This document shows positions 21,440-31,079 of a stretch of 64,000 nt of DNA, one piece after another (the stretch's first letter is position 1; each line of letters begins with the position of its first letter). This DNA is from Stenogyne calaminthoides. Taxonomy: Eukaryota; Streptophyta; Magnoliopsida; Lamiales; Lamiaceae. The notes beneath the pieces were generated by a model. It was given only the letters and a program-made list of their open reading frames with translations, was not told the DNA's origin and did no database searches. The position numbers and the translations under genes were made by a program. The DNA lies in contig JBBCBC010000026.1 in NCBI GenBank assembly GCA_037126765.1, forward strand, positions 9,040,418 to 9,104,417, read 5' to 3'.

Positions 21440-22078
21440 TTATTTGCCGAAGTAAACCGGACACCTCTTCTCTCTATAAAACGGCAAGATAGAACCGTCC
21501 GGTCCAACGCGAACCGCGCAATTCGCATGCATCCTGTGCCGCTTGCTATCCCACGACGATATCTTGAACCGAATAACCGACGTAACCTCCACCCGGAACG
21601 CCACCTCCCCACGGGCCCTATCCGCCGCTGCCTGCTGCCACAGCTGCCCCGTCGTCGCGCTTAGCTGCCCCGCGATGATGGTGGTGTTTTTCGGCTGTTG
21701 GTAGAACGGAAACAGCAGCGGCGAGCCACCCATGCTCTGGTCCTCGTTGTAGTAAACCGCGTACTCCATGGAGTCGTAGTAAACGCCGATGTTCTGGTTG
21801 GAATTACGGGACGTGATGTTGAAGGTTATGCTGGCGTCATGAAGGGCGAAGTCGTTGATGAAGTAACGGGGGCGGTGGGGGCGGAGGCTGAGCCACAGGA
21901 TGAAGGTGATGATGCCAAGTAGGAATAAGAAGCCTAAGAAAACAACGCATATTAGCTTGGACACCCGAGTGGTGAGGCTTTCTTTGACGCGGTTCGCGTA
22001 GTAACGGGCCGTGTGGTGTCGTTTCATAGGGCGGTCGTGGGGGGTCGATTGGACCGGGAGGCGGTTTTCGGGCCACAT
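21440..22078 (-). CDS. NDR1/HIN1-like (NHL/LEA-2 family) membrane protein, 212 aa
   Basis: This is the only convincing intact host gene in the window, in a single exon as is usual for the family. The N-terminus is basic and cytosolic-looking, one transmembrane helix spans residues about 42-64 (LICVVFLGFLFLLGIITFIL), and the LEA-2 domain follows. Diagnostic features are LRPHRPRYFINDF after the helix, SRNSNQNIGVYYD at 90-102 (the family's NPN-K-IGIYYD motif), PFYQQPKNTT at 124-133, and a C-terminal strand with two cysteines (187 and 206). Two N-x-T sites (87 and 131) fit the extracellular side. NHL proteins act at the plasma membrane or plasmodesmata in defence and transport; which one this is cannot be told. 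I chose the ATG at 22078 over an in-frame ATG at 22261 because the 61 upstream residues look like translated CT-rich leader and the shorter form has the normal family length. Confidence 0.9.
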   Translation of the reverse strand: MWPENRLPVQSTPHDRPMKRHHTARYYANRVKESLTTRVSKLICVVFLGFLFLLGIITFILWLSLRPHRPRYFINDFALHDASITFNITSRNSNQNIGVYYDSMEYAVYYNEDQSMGGSPLLFPFYQQPKNTTIIAGQLSATTGQLWQQAAADRARGEVAFRVEVTSVIRFKISSWDSKRHRMHANCAVRVGPDGSILPFYREKRCPVYFGK

Positions 22079-22300
22079 ATTGAGTTGTGGAATTTTTTGA
22101 GAGGGAGAGAGTGTGGGGTTGTGATTTAAAATGGGGTTGGTGGGAATTATTGTGTGAAGAGTTATGGGTGTGGAAAGAAAGGTATCGGATGTGATTTGTA
22201 AATTTATGCTCATTAATTGATTAAAGGTTGCTTGGGGTTGGGGAGAAGATTGAACATGCACGTTATGTACGTACTTTAAAGCATATATACAAAGTACGTT
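22079..22300 (-). promoter_or_regulatory. Leader and probable core promoter of the NHL gene
   Basis: On the minus strand the ATG is preceded by a CT-rich leader (CACTCTCTCCCTCTC near 22095-22115), as is common in plant 5' UTRs. GTATATATGC at 22281-22290 is a plausible TATA box, and further TATATA runs occur near 22330. The start of transcription is not visible from sequence alone. Confidence 0.4.
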
Positions 22301-22700
22301 TTGGGGAAAGGTATACGATTCTCGTATGACTTGTATATATACGGTATACTAGCTAGTACAAGAATGAAATACTTAGCCGTAAGTGGGAGGACTATAATAT
22401 CGAATATTTTTGTAAATTGTTGGATCAAAATTAAAGTTTATAAATTAGCAGGACTAAAATTAAAATGAGCGTAAGTTACAGAATTAAAAAAAATCAATTT
22501 TATCTATTATTTAATAATAGTGTAATTTCACCTTTTTTAGCAGTCTCTAATTCATATAAAATTGTTACTCCCTCCGTCCTAATTTAAATTGTCCACTTTC
22601 TGTAAATAGACATCCTAATTTTCATTTCCTAAAAAGAAATACCCCTTATAAACAATATTTATTTACACCACATATCACTCCACTACATACTAAATCCGTT
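22300..22700. other. AT-rich spacer upstream of the NHL gene
   Basis: No gene is seen. A cctccgtcctaatttaaa word near 22571 is typical of Stowaway-type MITE ends in plants, but I could not define both ends. Confidence 0.35.
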
Positions 22701-22702
22701 TT

Positions 22703-23800
22703 ATCGGTTCGGATTCCCTATTTCATAAATGTGTTTTATCTACTGTTTCACTTCTATTTCACCGTTAGATTTTCGCCACATGTACAATCTTCCTCCCTAC
22801 TAATTAAATGAGTTAACTCTGGTTATTGGCTGAAAAGGAAAATTCCACCTTCCGTTCTTACTCCTTAGGGTATGTTTGTTTGGGGACTCACCCGGATAGA
22901 AGACTTTGAAAATCACGTCCCATTATAGTTTGAGATTTAAAATTAGACTTCAAATTCCTCTTCTATAAAGTACACCTATATCTGTATTTTTCACAAAATT
23001 CAGTACAATTACATCACTATTTTTCTCACTCTCAACACAATATAATAATACCATATAAATCATTATTAAATATTGATTTGACATAAAGTAAAATCTCACC
23101 CTATCAAAATCTCAAAACAAACATTTATTTTTTTACTATGCACCAAGACTTTCAAATTCATAGGATTTCGAAGTCATAACTCCCCCCGCACACCTAAATC
23201 CTGAAACAAACATACCCTTAGGTATCGAAACAACACGTCTTCTCACCGAGAATTGAAGAAGGGAATCCAATGGACATTACCAAAGTCCAACGAACTCGTG
23301 GGAGTCAAAATCACCCCAACTCAGAAATTTGAAAAGACTGTAAAAATTTGACTTGTGAATGACTTCTCCAAAACACACTCGTTTCTTTTCCTTAGGTCTT
23401 GTTTATTCTACACATATTTTTGTTTCTTCTTGTGAATTGACTTGTACAAAAAAAAAAAAGAAACAAGAAAAAGTGTGTTTTTGTTTTAGAGAAGTCAATT
23501 CACAAGTCAAATTTTTACAATCTTTTCAAATTTTTGAGTTGGGGTGATTTTGGCTCCCACGAGTTCGTTGGACTTTGGTAATCCCCATTAGATTCCCTTC
23601 AATTCTCGATGAGAAGACGCGTTGTTTCGATACCCGGAGTAAGGATGTAAGGAGGATTTTCCTTTTCAGTCAATAACCAGGGTTAACTCATTTAATTAGT
23701 AGGGAGTGAAGATTGGACACGTGGCAGAAATCTAACGGTGAAATAGTAGATGAAACACCATTATGAAATAGGGATCCAAACCGTCATTCTACACTATTTA
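22703..23800. mobile_element. Fold-back element with ~375-bp inverted arms
   Basis: The left arm (about 22703-22867 plus 23218-23410) is the reverse complement of the right arm (about 23430-23800). For example caccgttagattt / aaatctaacggtg, tgagttaactctggttattg / caataaccagggttaactca, and tccaacgaactcgtggga / tcccacgagttcgttgga. The centre is an A-rich loop near 23450. The left arm is split by a Tourist-like MITE. No transposase is present and I could not define a target duplication, so the superfamily is open (MULE-type is possible). Confidence 0.75.
22868..23217. mobile_element. Tourist-like (PIF/Harbinger) MITE, 350 bp, inserted in the fold-back element
   Basis: The inverted termini are GGGTATGTTTGTTT and AAACAAACATACCC, with a TTA duplication on both sides (22865-22867 and 23218-23220). 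A 3-bp TTA/TAA target and a GGG...GTTTGTTT terminus are hallmarks of Tourist MITEs. The uninterrupted right arm of the host fold-back reads straight across the equivalent site, which confirms the insertion. It has no coding capacity. Confidence 0.88.
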
Positions 23801-24429
23801 ATACTATTAAATAACACTTTTTTAAAGTTGAATTGACATCCATACCCCTCCATCAAACACACTTTTACACTATTTAATACTAATAAACAACAATTTTTTA
23901 AAATCTTGTGTCTACAAATAAATGGTAATCTGATGGATAATATTTACTAATTTTGACACTCTTTTTTGTCCAAAAGAATCATCCCTTTCATCTTGTTTTC
24001 TAACTAACAAAAATATCAATTCTGCAAAGAGTTCATTATAGAGCCACCACAGGAAACTGATTAGACCAAATTAGACTAAGCTCAATTTGAATTCAATCAA
24101 CTCTAGATTAATTTACAAATAATTTATGGTCACGCTGTACTTCACTAAAAAGAACGAGACTGCACTCTTAGTCTAATTGAAATTATTAAATCTATTAAAC
24201 AATAATTGCATCCTAAGATTGATCGATACAACATAATCACCCCTTCGATCAACTCAATTAATTAAAAAAAGCTACAAACAACGGTAATTAAGACTAATAT
24301 TCAAACATGCATTTGACGGTAAGGCTACACGACGGTAGGATAAATATTCAAACATGCACATTCAAACAAATATTCTATCTGACAGTTTCGTGTGATCACA
24401 TCACACAATATTATTTAACAATCAAATTT
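23801..24429. other. AT-rich spacer
   Basis: No gene, RNA or clear repeat boundary is seen. The word cactatttaatacta occurs near 23799 and again near 23869. Confidence 0.4.
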
Positions 24430-24883
24430 GAAATTGAGTTCACAGTTTACTGTCCGTAGAAAAATTGTTGATATCATGATCATGCCTATTTAATAGGTGA
24501 AGGATTTATATTGAAAATATATGCTCTACATCAAGATACAAATTAATAATGTAATCTTACTCATTGGTGCATCAAAGAACTTTAAGCCAACAAATAGAAG
24601 TACATTACTCACTAAGAATTAAGGTGTTACGTATGACAATCAAGTAAAAGCAAAATATCACAGTCAAACAATTATTCTTTCCATGTAGTCCAGTCCAATA
24701 CATTTAATGTACCATCAATTTCATTACCAAGTCAAAGATAGACTTAAATTAAATTGAGATGATCTTATCAAGATAAATTGTCCTCATTTATCTACGTATC
24801 GCTGATAATGTTTTAAGATTGAATCATATATCGAATTATTCCGTATTCGAAAACTCAAACACTCGATTTATAATATCCCAACA
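24430..24883 (-). repeat. Probable 3' LTR of an old Tork/TAR-like copia relic
   Basis: On the minus strand TGTTGGGATATTATAAATCG starts at 24883 just after the remnant of a copia RNase H. The start word is typical of copia LTRs. The other end could not be located, so the stated lower limit is a guess. Confidence 0.4.
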
Positions 24884-24989
24884 ATCAATAGACACATGCA
24901 AGCTCAAAACGAAATGCGTCAAATAGATAAATTATTTCAAAATTATCATAAACATGACCTTACTAGTAGGGCATCACACAACATTTTCC

Positions 24990-25434
24990 TCGATTTTCCT
25001 AAAGAAAATAATACATGTGTACACTACACTCATACTTCGGATATGACCCTAAAAATATATATTAGCTGCTAAGTTTTTAGTAAATAATTCCACAAGATTA
25101 TTAACAAAAGCAATATTGCCCCCTGTCATATTACATTAAACCAATATTTTAGATAAGGTCATAATTTCGTTCAATGCGATAAGAGGACAAAATTTATAAT
25201 CAGATACACAAGCATATACTCTTGTTATGCGGAAGAACTTAGGCATTCACTTTGAAGCTATTTAGTGCTCAAGTCCAAGGTTAGACCGATGTCTATTGAA
25301 GATCCCAACGACATAATAGGTATCTAGTAGAGTACATAACATAACATGCATAAACCTTCTCCATGTATTCACTTCACTAGGAAGCTTAGACAATCTACCG
25401 TGACAAGTGAATTGCACGTCAGAAAAGTGTTAGA
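24990..25434 (-). pseudogene. RNase H remnant of the copia relic (3' part)
   Basis: Translation of the minus strand in shifting frames gives pieces matching the copia region after the reverse transcriptase: a MLCT-LDTYYVVGIFNRHRSN segment (about 25350-25270) and, further on, NIAFVNNLVELFTKNLA (about 25115-25065), corresponding to the 'N-ADPFTK-L' end of RNase H. Several stops are present. The piece continues at 30317-30539 and 32379-32760 once the two later insertions are removed. Confidence 0.65.
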
Positions 25435-25439
25435 ACTTT

Positions 25440-25675
25440 TGTGATGATAATTAGAATATCACCGTTAATGAGGTGATTGGAAGAATTTCACTATAAATAA
25501 GGATACAATTAATGACCAATAATGACCAAGATCTAATCTATTAATTACAAATTAATGACCAATAATGACCAAGATCTAATCTATTAATTACATATTAATG
25601 ACCAATAATGACCAAGATCTAATCTATTAATTACATATTAATTATCCTTAATATACAAATCAATTATCCTTAATA
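25440..25675 (-). repeat. 3' LTR of element 3 (236 bp)
   Basis: It is identical to 30081-30316 except at three bases. It holds about three tandem copies of a 45-bp unit (aattaatgaccaataatgac... with aagatctaatctattaatta). In minus orientation it begins TATTAAGG in place of the usual TG; both LTRs share this. Confidence 0.92.
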
Positions 25676-25690
25676 CCCCCCCAAGCGTTG
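25676..25690 (-). other. Polypurine tract of element 3
   Basis: On the minus strand GCTTGGGGGGG directly precedes the 3' LTR. Confidence 0.65.
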
Positions 25691-25699
25691 CGTGGGGGG

Positions 25700-27127
25700 T
25701 GAAGACAAACTTGAAGCTTGGATCGAAGAAGCTCAAAAAAAGGTGTCGAAAGGACTCTTGGTGAAAATATCTGCAAGCTGAAGATGAGATGGAACAAAAC
25801 GTGTGGAAATCTTCCCAGAGGATACTAGTTCACGAACAAAGTGGTAGTCCAGATCAATGTGTTTTGCTCGTTTGTGAGCAATTGGATTCTGACTGATAAA
25901 AATAGCACTCTTGTTGTCACACTAGAGTTCAGGACGATTGGAGATTTTGACTCGGAGCTCATCGAGAAGATTGGTGAGCCAAACAATTTCTACTTGTTGC
26001 ATTGGCCATATAGCACGGTATTGATTCACAACTCGAAGCGAGCCATCAGAGGTTGTTTTTTTTGCACTCCAAGAGATGAAATTTCTGCCAAGAAAAATTT
26101 AGTAACCGTACGTGGATTGTCTGGTTTCAATGCAACGGGCCCAATCAGCATAAGAGTACCCAATGACAGCAGACTCTGGATGCCGAGTAAAGGATAAGCC
26201 AAAGTGGACTGTACCCTTCACATAACGTAAAATCCGCTTAACAACATTAAAATGATCATCTGTCGGTGAGTGAAGAAATTGACTAACAACATTCACAGCA
26301 TACGATAAATCCGGGCGGGTAATAGTCAAGTACTGAAGGGCCCCGACTAAAGAGCGGTATAAAGTGGGATCGTGGAATGGTGGGCCATCATTTACCAAAA
26401 CCTCTCCAGCGGGCAAGGGGGTGGAAACTGGTTTGGAATCCAATAGTTTTGCCCGTTCCAAAATGTCAGTAGCATATTTGGCCTGACCAACAAAAAGACC
26501 ATCTGAAGTGTACGAGACCTCAAGACCAAGAAAATAGTTAAGACGCCCCAAATCCTTAATAGCAAATTCCTTATGCGTGCGTACAATGAATGTCTTGAGC
26601 ATGTCACCATCATTTCCTGTGATAATTATATCATCTACGTATAAGAGTAGATAGAGAATAGAAGTACCTCAAACGAGATAGAACAAAGATGAGTCAGATC
26701 GACTCTGGCCAAATCCCAAGCTGAAGAGATATGTACTAAATCGTTGAAACCAAGCAAGAGGGGCTTGTTTCAGACCATACAACGCCTTCTTTAGACGAAA
26801 AACATGATCAGGAAAGTGTGGATCAACAAATCCCGGAGGTTGAGCCATGAAAACCAGTTTGTCAAGAAATCCATTGAGAAATGCATTCTTGACATCTAAC
26901 TGATGCAACGACCACTGAGATTGCACAGAAGAGCAAGAATAACTTTAAATAAAGAGCAGACTTGACGACTGGGCTGAATGTATGATGAAAATCAGCCCCG
27001 GGAACCCGAAAGTGAACCCTGTGCCACAAAGGCGAGCTTTATGACTCTCAATAGTACCATCGGAATGAAACTTGGTCCGAAAAACCCACCGAACCAACAA
27101 TATTAAGACGTGAAGGACAAGGTACAA
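25700..27127 (-). pseudogene. Reverse transcriptase and RNase H of element 3
   Basis: On the minus strand 27127-26945 covers the start of RT (VRWVFRTKFHSDGTIESHKA), 26926-26669 the central part (QLDVKNAFLNGFLDKLVFM, KALYGLKQAPLAWFQRF), and the catalytic LLYVDDIIITG reads near 26655-26620. 26602-26099 covers the thumb/connection region (KDLGRLNYFLGLEVSYTSDG, ITRPDLSYAVNVVSQFL) up to SYADWARCIETRQSTYGY at the start of RNase H. The rest of RNase H is out of frame down to about 25720 (AHKRAKHIDLDYHFVREL, LADIFTK). The tether 'YTDADWA' reads SYADWA here, so the first catalytic Asp position is altered. The enzyme is inactive as sequenced because of the stops between pieces. Confidence 0.85.
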
Positions 27128-27293
27128 GATCCCACGTATTATTTTGACGTGAGAGCATCGATCTCTTCTGCATAAAGCGCATAACCATTACGGAGATTTG
27201 GCAATGGATTTGAAACCTCTAGGTTGAGCTAGCGATCGAGAGGATAAGCAAGGCAAAGGCAAGAAAGATCAACCAATAACGAGGCTTGAACAC

Positions 27294-27935
27294 TTAAGAC
27301 GGGCACGCCACCATAGGATGGGCCGGCCCCGCGACGGGGACCCGGTGGATCGAGGACCGCAATGAGAGCGGGTTCGGGGCGGATTGGCTAGTGGTGCCAA
27401 CGGTGGGGAAATTTGGGTTTAAGGCGGCGGTGCCGAGGTGCCAGATGCGATGGGAGTCGTTTTCATCGTCCAAAGGAATGATGTGAGGACGAGAAATAGG
27501 CGGCGATGACACGGGGCGGATGGATGGCGGCAGAGGCATGGGCGCGGCGATAGTACCATCCAAAAACTTGAGAAATCCAAATTGGACGCCGGTGTTGCGA
27601 GGCGAGTTCTCGTGAGAGAAAGGAAAACATAGTTCATCAAATTGAGCATGCCTCGATAAAAAGACCCGAGAAGTAGCTGGATCGAGGCAACAAAATCCCT
27701 TATGTGTGCTATTGTACCCAAGAAAGATGCAAGGCCGACTTTTGGGTGCCAACTTGTGTTCAAAGATAGTCCTCAAAAAATGGATAAACTCGACAACCGA
27801 GCGGTTTAAAATTGGCATAGTTTGGAATTGATCCAAAAAGAAGCTCAAAGGGAGACTTGTTAGACAGTACAGATGAGGGAATACGATTAATAACATAAAC
27901 TGCAGTGGCAAAAGCATCAAACCACAACGATACAT
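27294..27935 (-). pseudogene. Integrase C-terminal to RT linker of element 3
   Basis: The minus strand encodes SRPCIFLGYNSTHKGFCCLD, the GYS-like motif after the integrase, followed by a proline- and serine-rich linker. It lies in a different frame from the integrase at 27760-28503, so there is a frameshift near 27760. Confidence 0.75.
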
Positions 27936-28503
27936 GAGAATGTGAATGAAATAACATAGAAAGACCTATTTCAGAAATATGTCCATGCTTGCGTTCTGCC
28001 CGCCCATTCTGCTGAGGAGTGTATGGACACGAGAGACGATGAAGAATGCCATGTAGTGACATAAATACACGGACTCTAGAATTCACAAATTCTGTGCCAC
28101 CATCACTTTGGAAAACCTTGATTTTTCTGGAAAACTGAGTGCAGACAAAAGCATGAAATTTCACCAAAATATCATAAAATTCAGATTTAGCACGAAGGGG
28201 ATAAATCCAAGAGAAACGAGAATGATCATCCACAAAAGCGACATAATATTTAAAACCATCGACGAAATAAGCGGGGGGCGGGCCCCACAGATCACAATGG
28301 ACTAAGTCGGCATCTTGATCAAGACGTTTTTCATTCAACAAAAAAGGTACACGTTTGCTCTTAGCCAACTGACAAGAGGAACAAAGTGTAAGAGTCGGTA
28401 ATAGAGAAGTAATAGATAATTGGCCTATCTTTTGCAATAAAGAAATAATAGTAAACGGGACATGCCCCAAACGAAGATGCCATAAATCAAAACTGGCCTT
28501 CAA
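27760..28503 (-). CDS. Integrase of element 3 (247 aa, catalytic residues intact)
   Basis: Integrase joins the cDNA ends to chromosomal DNA. The zinc-binding domain H-x4-H-x30-C-x2-C is visible (WHLRLGHVPF ... LCSSCQLAKS, residues about 9-50). The catalytic core follows with all three acidic residues: Asp in HCDLWGPP (about 71), Asp in FQSDGGTEFVNS (about 133) and Glu in QQNGRAERKHGH (about 169). The frame is open from before the zinc domain to residue 247 (NFKPLGCRVYPFFEDYL), where a frameshift ends it. A stop at 28519 separates it from protease. This is the best preserved enzyme domain in the window. Confidence 0.9.
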   Translation of the reverse strand: MKASFDLWHLRLGHVPFTIISLLQKIGQLSITSLLPTLTLCSSCQLAKSKRVPFLLNEKRLDQDADLVHCDLWGPPPAYFVDGFKYYVAFVDDHSRFSWIYPLRAKSEFYDILVKFHAFVCTQFSRKIKVFQSDGGTEFVNSRVRVFMSLHGILHRLSCPYTPQQNGRAERKHGHISEIGLSMLFHSHSHVSLWFDAFATAVYVINRIPSSVLSNKSPFELLFGSIPNYANFKPLGCRVYPFFEDYL

Positions 28504-28518
28504 GTCTTTATTCCTAAT

Positions 28519-28872
28519 TCAACTAAGCACCGGGACACCCCGATCAAGCAAATATAAACCTTTATCAACCCTTCCCTGAGCCATAATTTTCTTTGTCACC
28601 CGGTTCTGAATGGCAAAGAACTTATCAGAGAACACAATGTCAACAGGGTAATCAGCAGTCAACTTAGAAATAGACAATAAGTTCTTAGTAATATGTGTCA
28701 CAACCAATACATCCAACAATTTAACATCCCCAGATAATTTAGAAGTGCCAATATGCGAAATATTTAAAGCAGAACCATTACCAACAATAACAGAACCGTT
28801 ACCAGTGTAAGGCCCGAAGGATTCAAGAGCAGATGTCTGATTCGTCATATGCGCAGAAGCACCAGAGTCCAA
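28519..28872 (-). CDS. Aspartic protease of element 3
   Basis: This retropepsin processes the Gag-Pol polyprotein. The active site reads YLDSGASAHMTNQ at the start (the DSG triad; the upstream WYLD lies just before the listed ATG at 28872), followed by VGNGSALNISHIG and ITKNLLSISKLTADY, the standard copia blocks. It is in frame with the upstream gag C-terminus and downstream integrase except for stops at about 29092 and 28519. Confidence 0.85.
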   Translation of the reverse strand: MDSGASAHMTNQTSALESFGPYTGNGSVIVGNGSALNISHIGTSKLSGDVKLLDVLVVTHITKNLLSISKLTADYPVDIVFSDKFFAIQNRVTKKIMAQGRVDKGLYLLDRGVPVLS

Positions 28873-29091
28873 ATACCAATCAGGAGTGGAATCAGAAATC
28901 TGACATGAGTGATTAAAGGCCTGAGCAAGATTGGCAGAAGAAGCAGCATTCCGAGCATCAATAAATTGAGGGCATTTATTCGCATAATGTTCACCTCTGC
29001 ATATCTAACAACGAGGAGTATAGGTACGATGACCCCCGTTTCCACCCTGATTACCCGGTTTGCTACCCGAATTACCACGAAACCCTGTAGA

Positions 29092-30011
29092 CTACAGACG
29101 ATTGTTAGAGTGCTGAAAATTTCGGCCTCTGTTGTTGAACCCCTGATTGCCAGAAAAGAAACCAGAGTCGCCCTTAGGCTGACCTTGTCCACCTGAGGAA
29201 CGGCCACCACCTGCATGACCATTGCCCGGGTTTGAAGCCGTGAACGCCGCCGAAGATGGAGAACCACCTTCCATAACATGCAACATCATCTCAAACTGAC
29301 GAGCTTGATGAAGCAAGGTACGAAACACAGGCAATGTGGTTATCTCCATTTGAGTGTCAGCAAACGAGGCAAATTGAATGCCTAACCCTCGTAAGAACCA
29401 ATAGCTTTTATCAGTTTCATCAATAGGGCGACCAATTGCCGAGAAAGTTGATCACACAAGTTCTTAAATTTCCGGCCATAGTCATCCACCGAGAGATCAC
29501 CCTTCCGAAGAGAAAGCAACTCCTCACGTAGCTGATGGGTGTGAGAAGAGGATGAGTCGGAGAACGCCGCCAGCAGCGTCGACCAAGCCGAATGAGAGGT
29601 TTGACAATCCAGAACCTCCGATGCCGCATCCTGAGTGAGCGACGTGAAGACGACGCTGAGTAATTTCTTGTCTTTCATACGCCACGCAAGAAACACCGGA
29701 TTTGGTTGATGGGCGCCATCAATCGTGATTGTAGGGGATGGGGCCACGACTGATCCATCAAGAAATCCCATTAGGTCGAAGCACTCGGCCATATGAATGA
29801 CTTGACGATACCACATCAAGTAAGTAGAGGGTTCAAGTTTGATCGGTACCATTGAGAGCATGGTATTGACAGGGAGCGGATCAGTGGTGGAAGAGGATGA
29901 TGCCGCCATTGAAAAACCTGAAGCGTAGGGTTGCGAGACAATGATCTTTGGAGGGACCCGTCCCGTAAATCGGTCGAGGAGTTGGAGGGACCAATCAACG
30001 AAGAGAGCCAT
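29092..30011 (-). pseudogene. Gag of element 3
   Basis: The piece at 30011-29382 contains a copia gag core (EPSTYLMWYRQVIHMAECFD, TSHSAWSTLLAAFSDSSSS, LRKGDLSVDDYGRKFKNLCD). The likely native start is the ATG at MAASSSSTTDPLP, about residue 36. After a frameshift near 29385 the C-terminus (29349-29092) is glycine- and asparagine-rich (GQGQPKGDSGFFSGNQGFNN), followed near 29010-28970 by a C-x2-C-x3-GH zinc-knuckle-like stretch with a stop in it. Gag would build the particle; this copy cannot make it whole. Confidence 0.85.
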
Positions 30012-30059
30012 GGCGGAAGAGATGATCTGCTGGCGTGAAAGAAAAGTAGGGTTAGGATC

Positions 30060-30080
30060 GTGTTTAGGATCGTGATACCA
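30060..30080 (-). other. Primer-binding site of element 3
   Basis: Adjacent to the 5' LTR the minus strand reads TGGTATCACGATCC, a Met-tRNA-type site (consensus TGGTATCAGAGC) with changes in its distal half. Confidence 0.75.
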
Positions 30081-30316
30081 TGTGATGATAATTAGAATAT
30101 CACCGTTAATGAGGTGATTGGAAGAATTCCACTATAAATACGGATACAATTAATGACCAATAATGACCAAGTTCTAATCTATTAATTACAAATTAATGAC
30201 CAATAATGACCAAGATCTAATCTATTAATTACATATTAATGACCAATAATGACCAAGATCTAATCTATTAATTACATATTAATTATCCTTAATATACAAA
30301 TCAATTATCCTTAATA
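30081..30316 (-). repeat. 5' LTR of element 3 (236 bp)
   Basis: It pairs with 25440-25675 (three differences). In minus orientation it ends ATCACA at 30081, next to the primer-binding site. Confidence 0.92.
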
Positions 30317-30539
30317 CCTTTCATGGAATTCGGAAAAGAAAGATTCCCACTCTCTTATCAATGTATGAAACTTGGAATAAAGCAGTCCGTTTGTTATTCT
30401 TATCCCGAAAGATTTGGATTCCAAGAACATCACTTGCTTATCTCAAGTTCTTCACATCAAATTGTTGTGTCTTCCAGTTCTTAGCCAATGTCAATATTCT
30501 TACATTATAATAATGAGCAAAATGTCATCTACATACAAC
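30317..30539 (-). pseudogene. RT remnant of the copia relic (middle part)
   Basis: The minus strand encodes LVLYVDDILLI (about 30540-30505), the RT catalytic motif, and then VLGIQIFRDKNNK and FQVSYIDKRVGIFLF. These match the YVDD-to-connection region of Tork/TAR-type copia elements. It has several stops. It joins 32379-32760 on one side (element 4 between) and 24990-25434 on the other (element 3 between). Confidence 0.7.
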
Positions 30540-30556
30540 ACAAGTGATAGCAAGAA

Positions 30557-31060
30557 GAACACCATTAAGGAAGGCATTCTTGACGCTAACTGATGTAAAA
30601 ACCAATTATGCATGATGACCAAAGAGAGAACGTCTTAACGGTAGAGGCTCGTACCACCGGACTAAAAGTATGATCATACTCAAACTCTGGTAGCTGACTG
30701 AAACCCTGAGCCACAAGACAAGCTTTGTGACGATCGATAGAGCCGTCCGCCAAAAACTTTGTACGAAACACCCATTTTGACCCAATAACTCAGTAAGAGG
30801 AGTTAATGCGCGAGATGGGCTGCAAGAATCTTTTGAGAATAGGAAACAAAGTTCATCAAACTTTGCATGCCGAGTTATGTATGTGCGGAAGGAAACATGA
30901 TCTAAACACCGAAACCCTTTATGAATGCCGCTATAACCCATAAAAACACAAGGCACACTTCGAGGCTCAAACTTATTAGCAACATAATCCCGAAGACAAG
31001 GAAACACACGACATCTAAAAGGATGAAACAAGCTGTAATTTGGAACAACCCCCAGGTTAT
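30557..31060 (-). pseudogene. Inverted integrase-end to RT-start segment inside element 4
   Basis: Read on the minus strand it encodes FHPFRCRVFPCLRDYVANKF and CVFMGYSGIHKGFRCLDHVS (end of integrase and the GYS motif), then after an internal deletion MFRTKFLADGSIDRHKACLV and VKNAFLNGVL (start of RT). In the element's own direction these should precede the plus-strand RT part and have plus orientation, so the piece is inverted in place. Confidence 0.8.
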
Positions 31061-31079
31061 GCTGATTCTTGATTCCCCA

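Larger units (their letters stand above)
25440..30316 (-). mobile_element. Young Ty1-copia element (element 3), Ale/Retrofit-like, inserted in the relic
   Basis: Two 236-bp LTRs (25440-25675 and 30081-30316) differ at 3 positions when aligned by eye. In minus order come gag, zinc knuckle region, protease, integrase, RT, RNase H and a G-run polypurine tract. The 5-bp flanks are acttt (25435-25439) and ccttt (30317-30321), a near match to a target duplication. The lineage is judged from its short LTR and from RT motifs such as LNYFLGLEV. Despite the similar LTRs the coding region has several stops and at least two frameshifts, so it would need help in trans. Confidence 0.92.

Noticed and set aside
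21698..21922. Plus-strand ORF opposite the NHL gene
   Set aside because: It is a shadow of the GC-rich NHL coding sequence.
22079..22261. A 61-residue longer N-terminus for the NHL protein
   Set aside because: The extra residues look like translated CT-rich leader, the family does not have such an extension before the basic stretch and membrane helix, and the ATG at 22078 gives the usual length.
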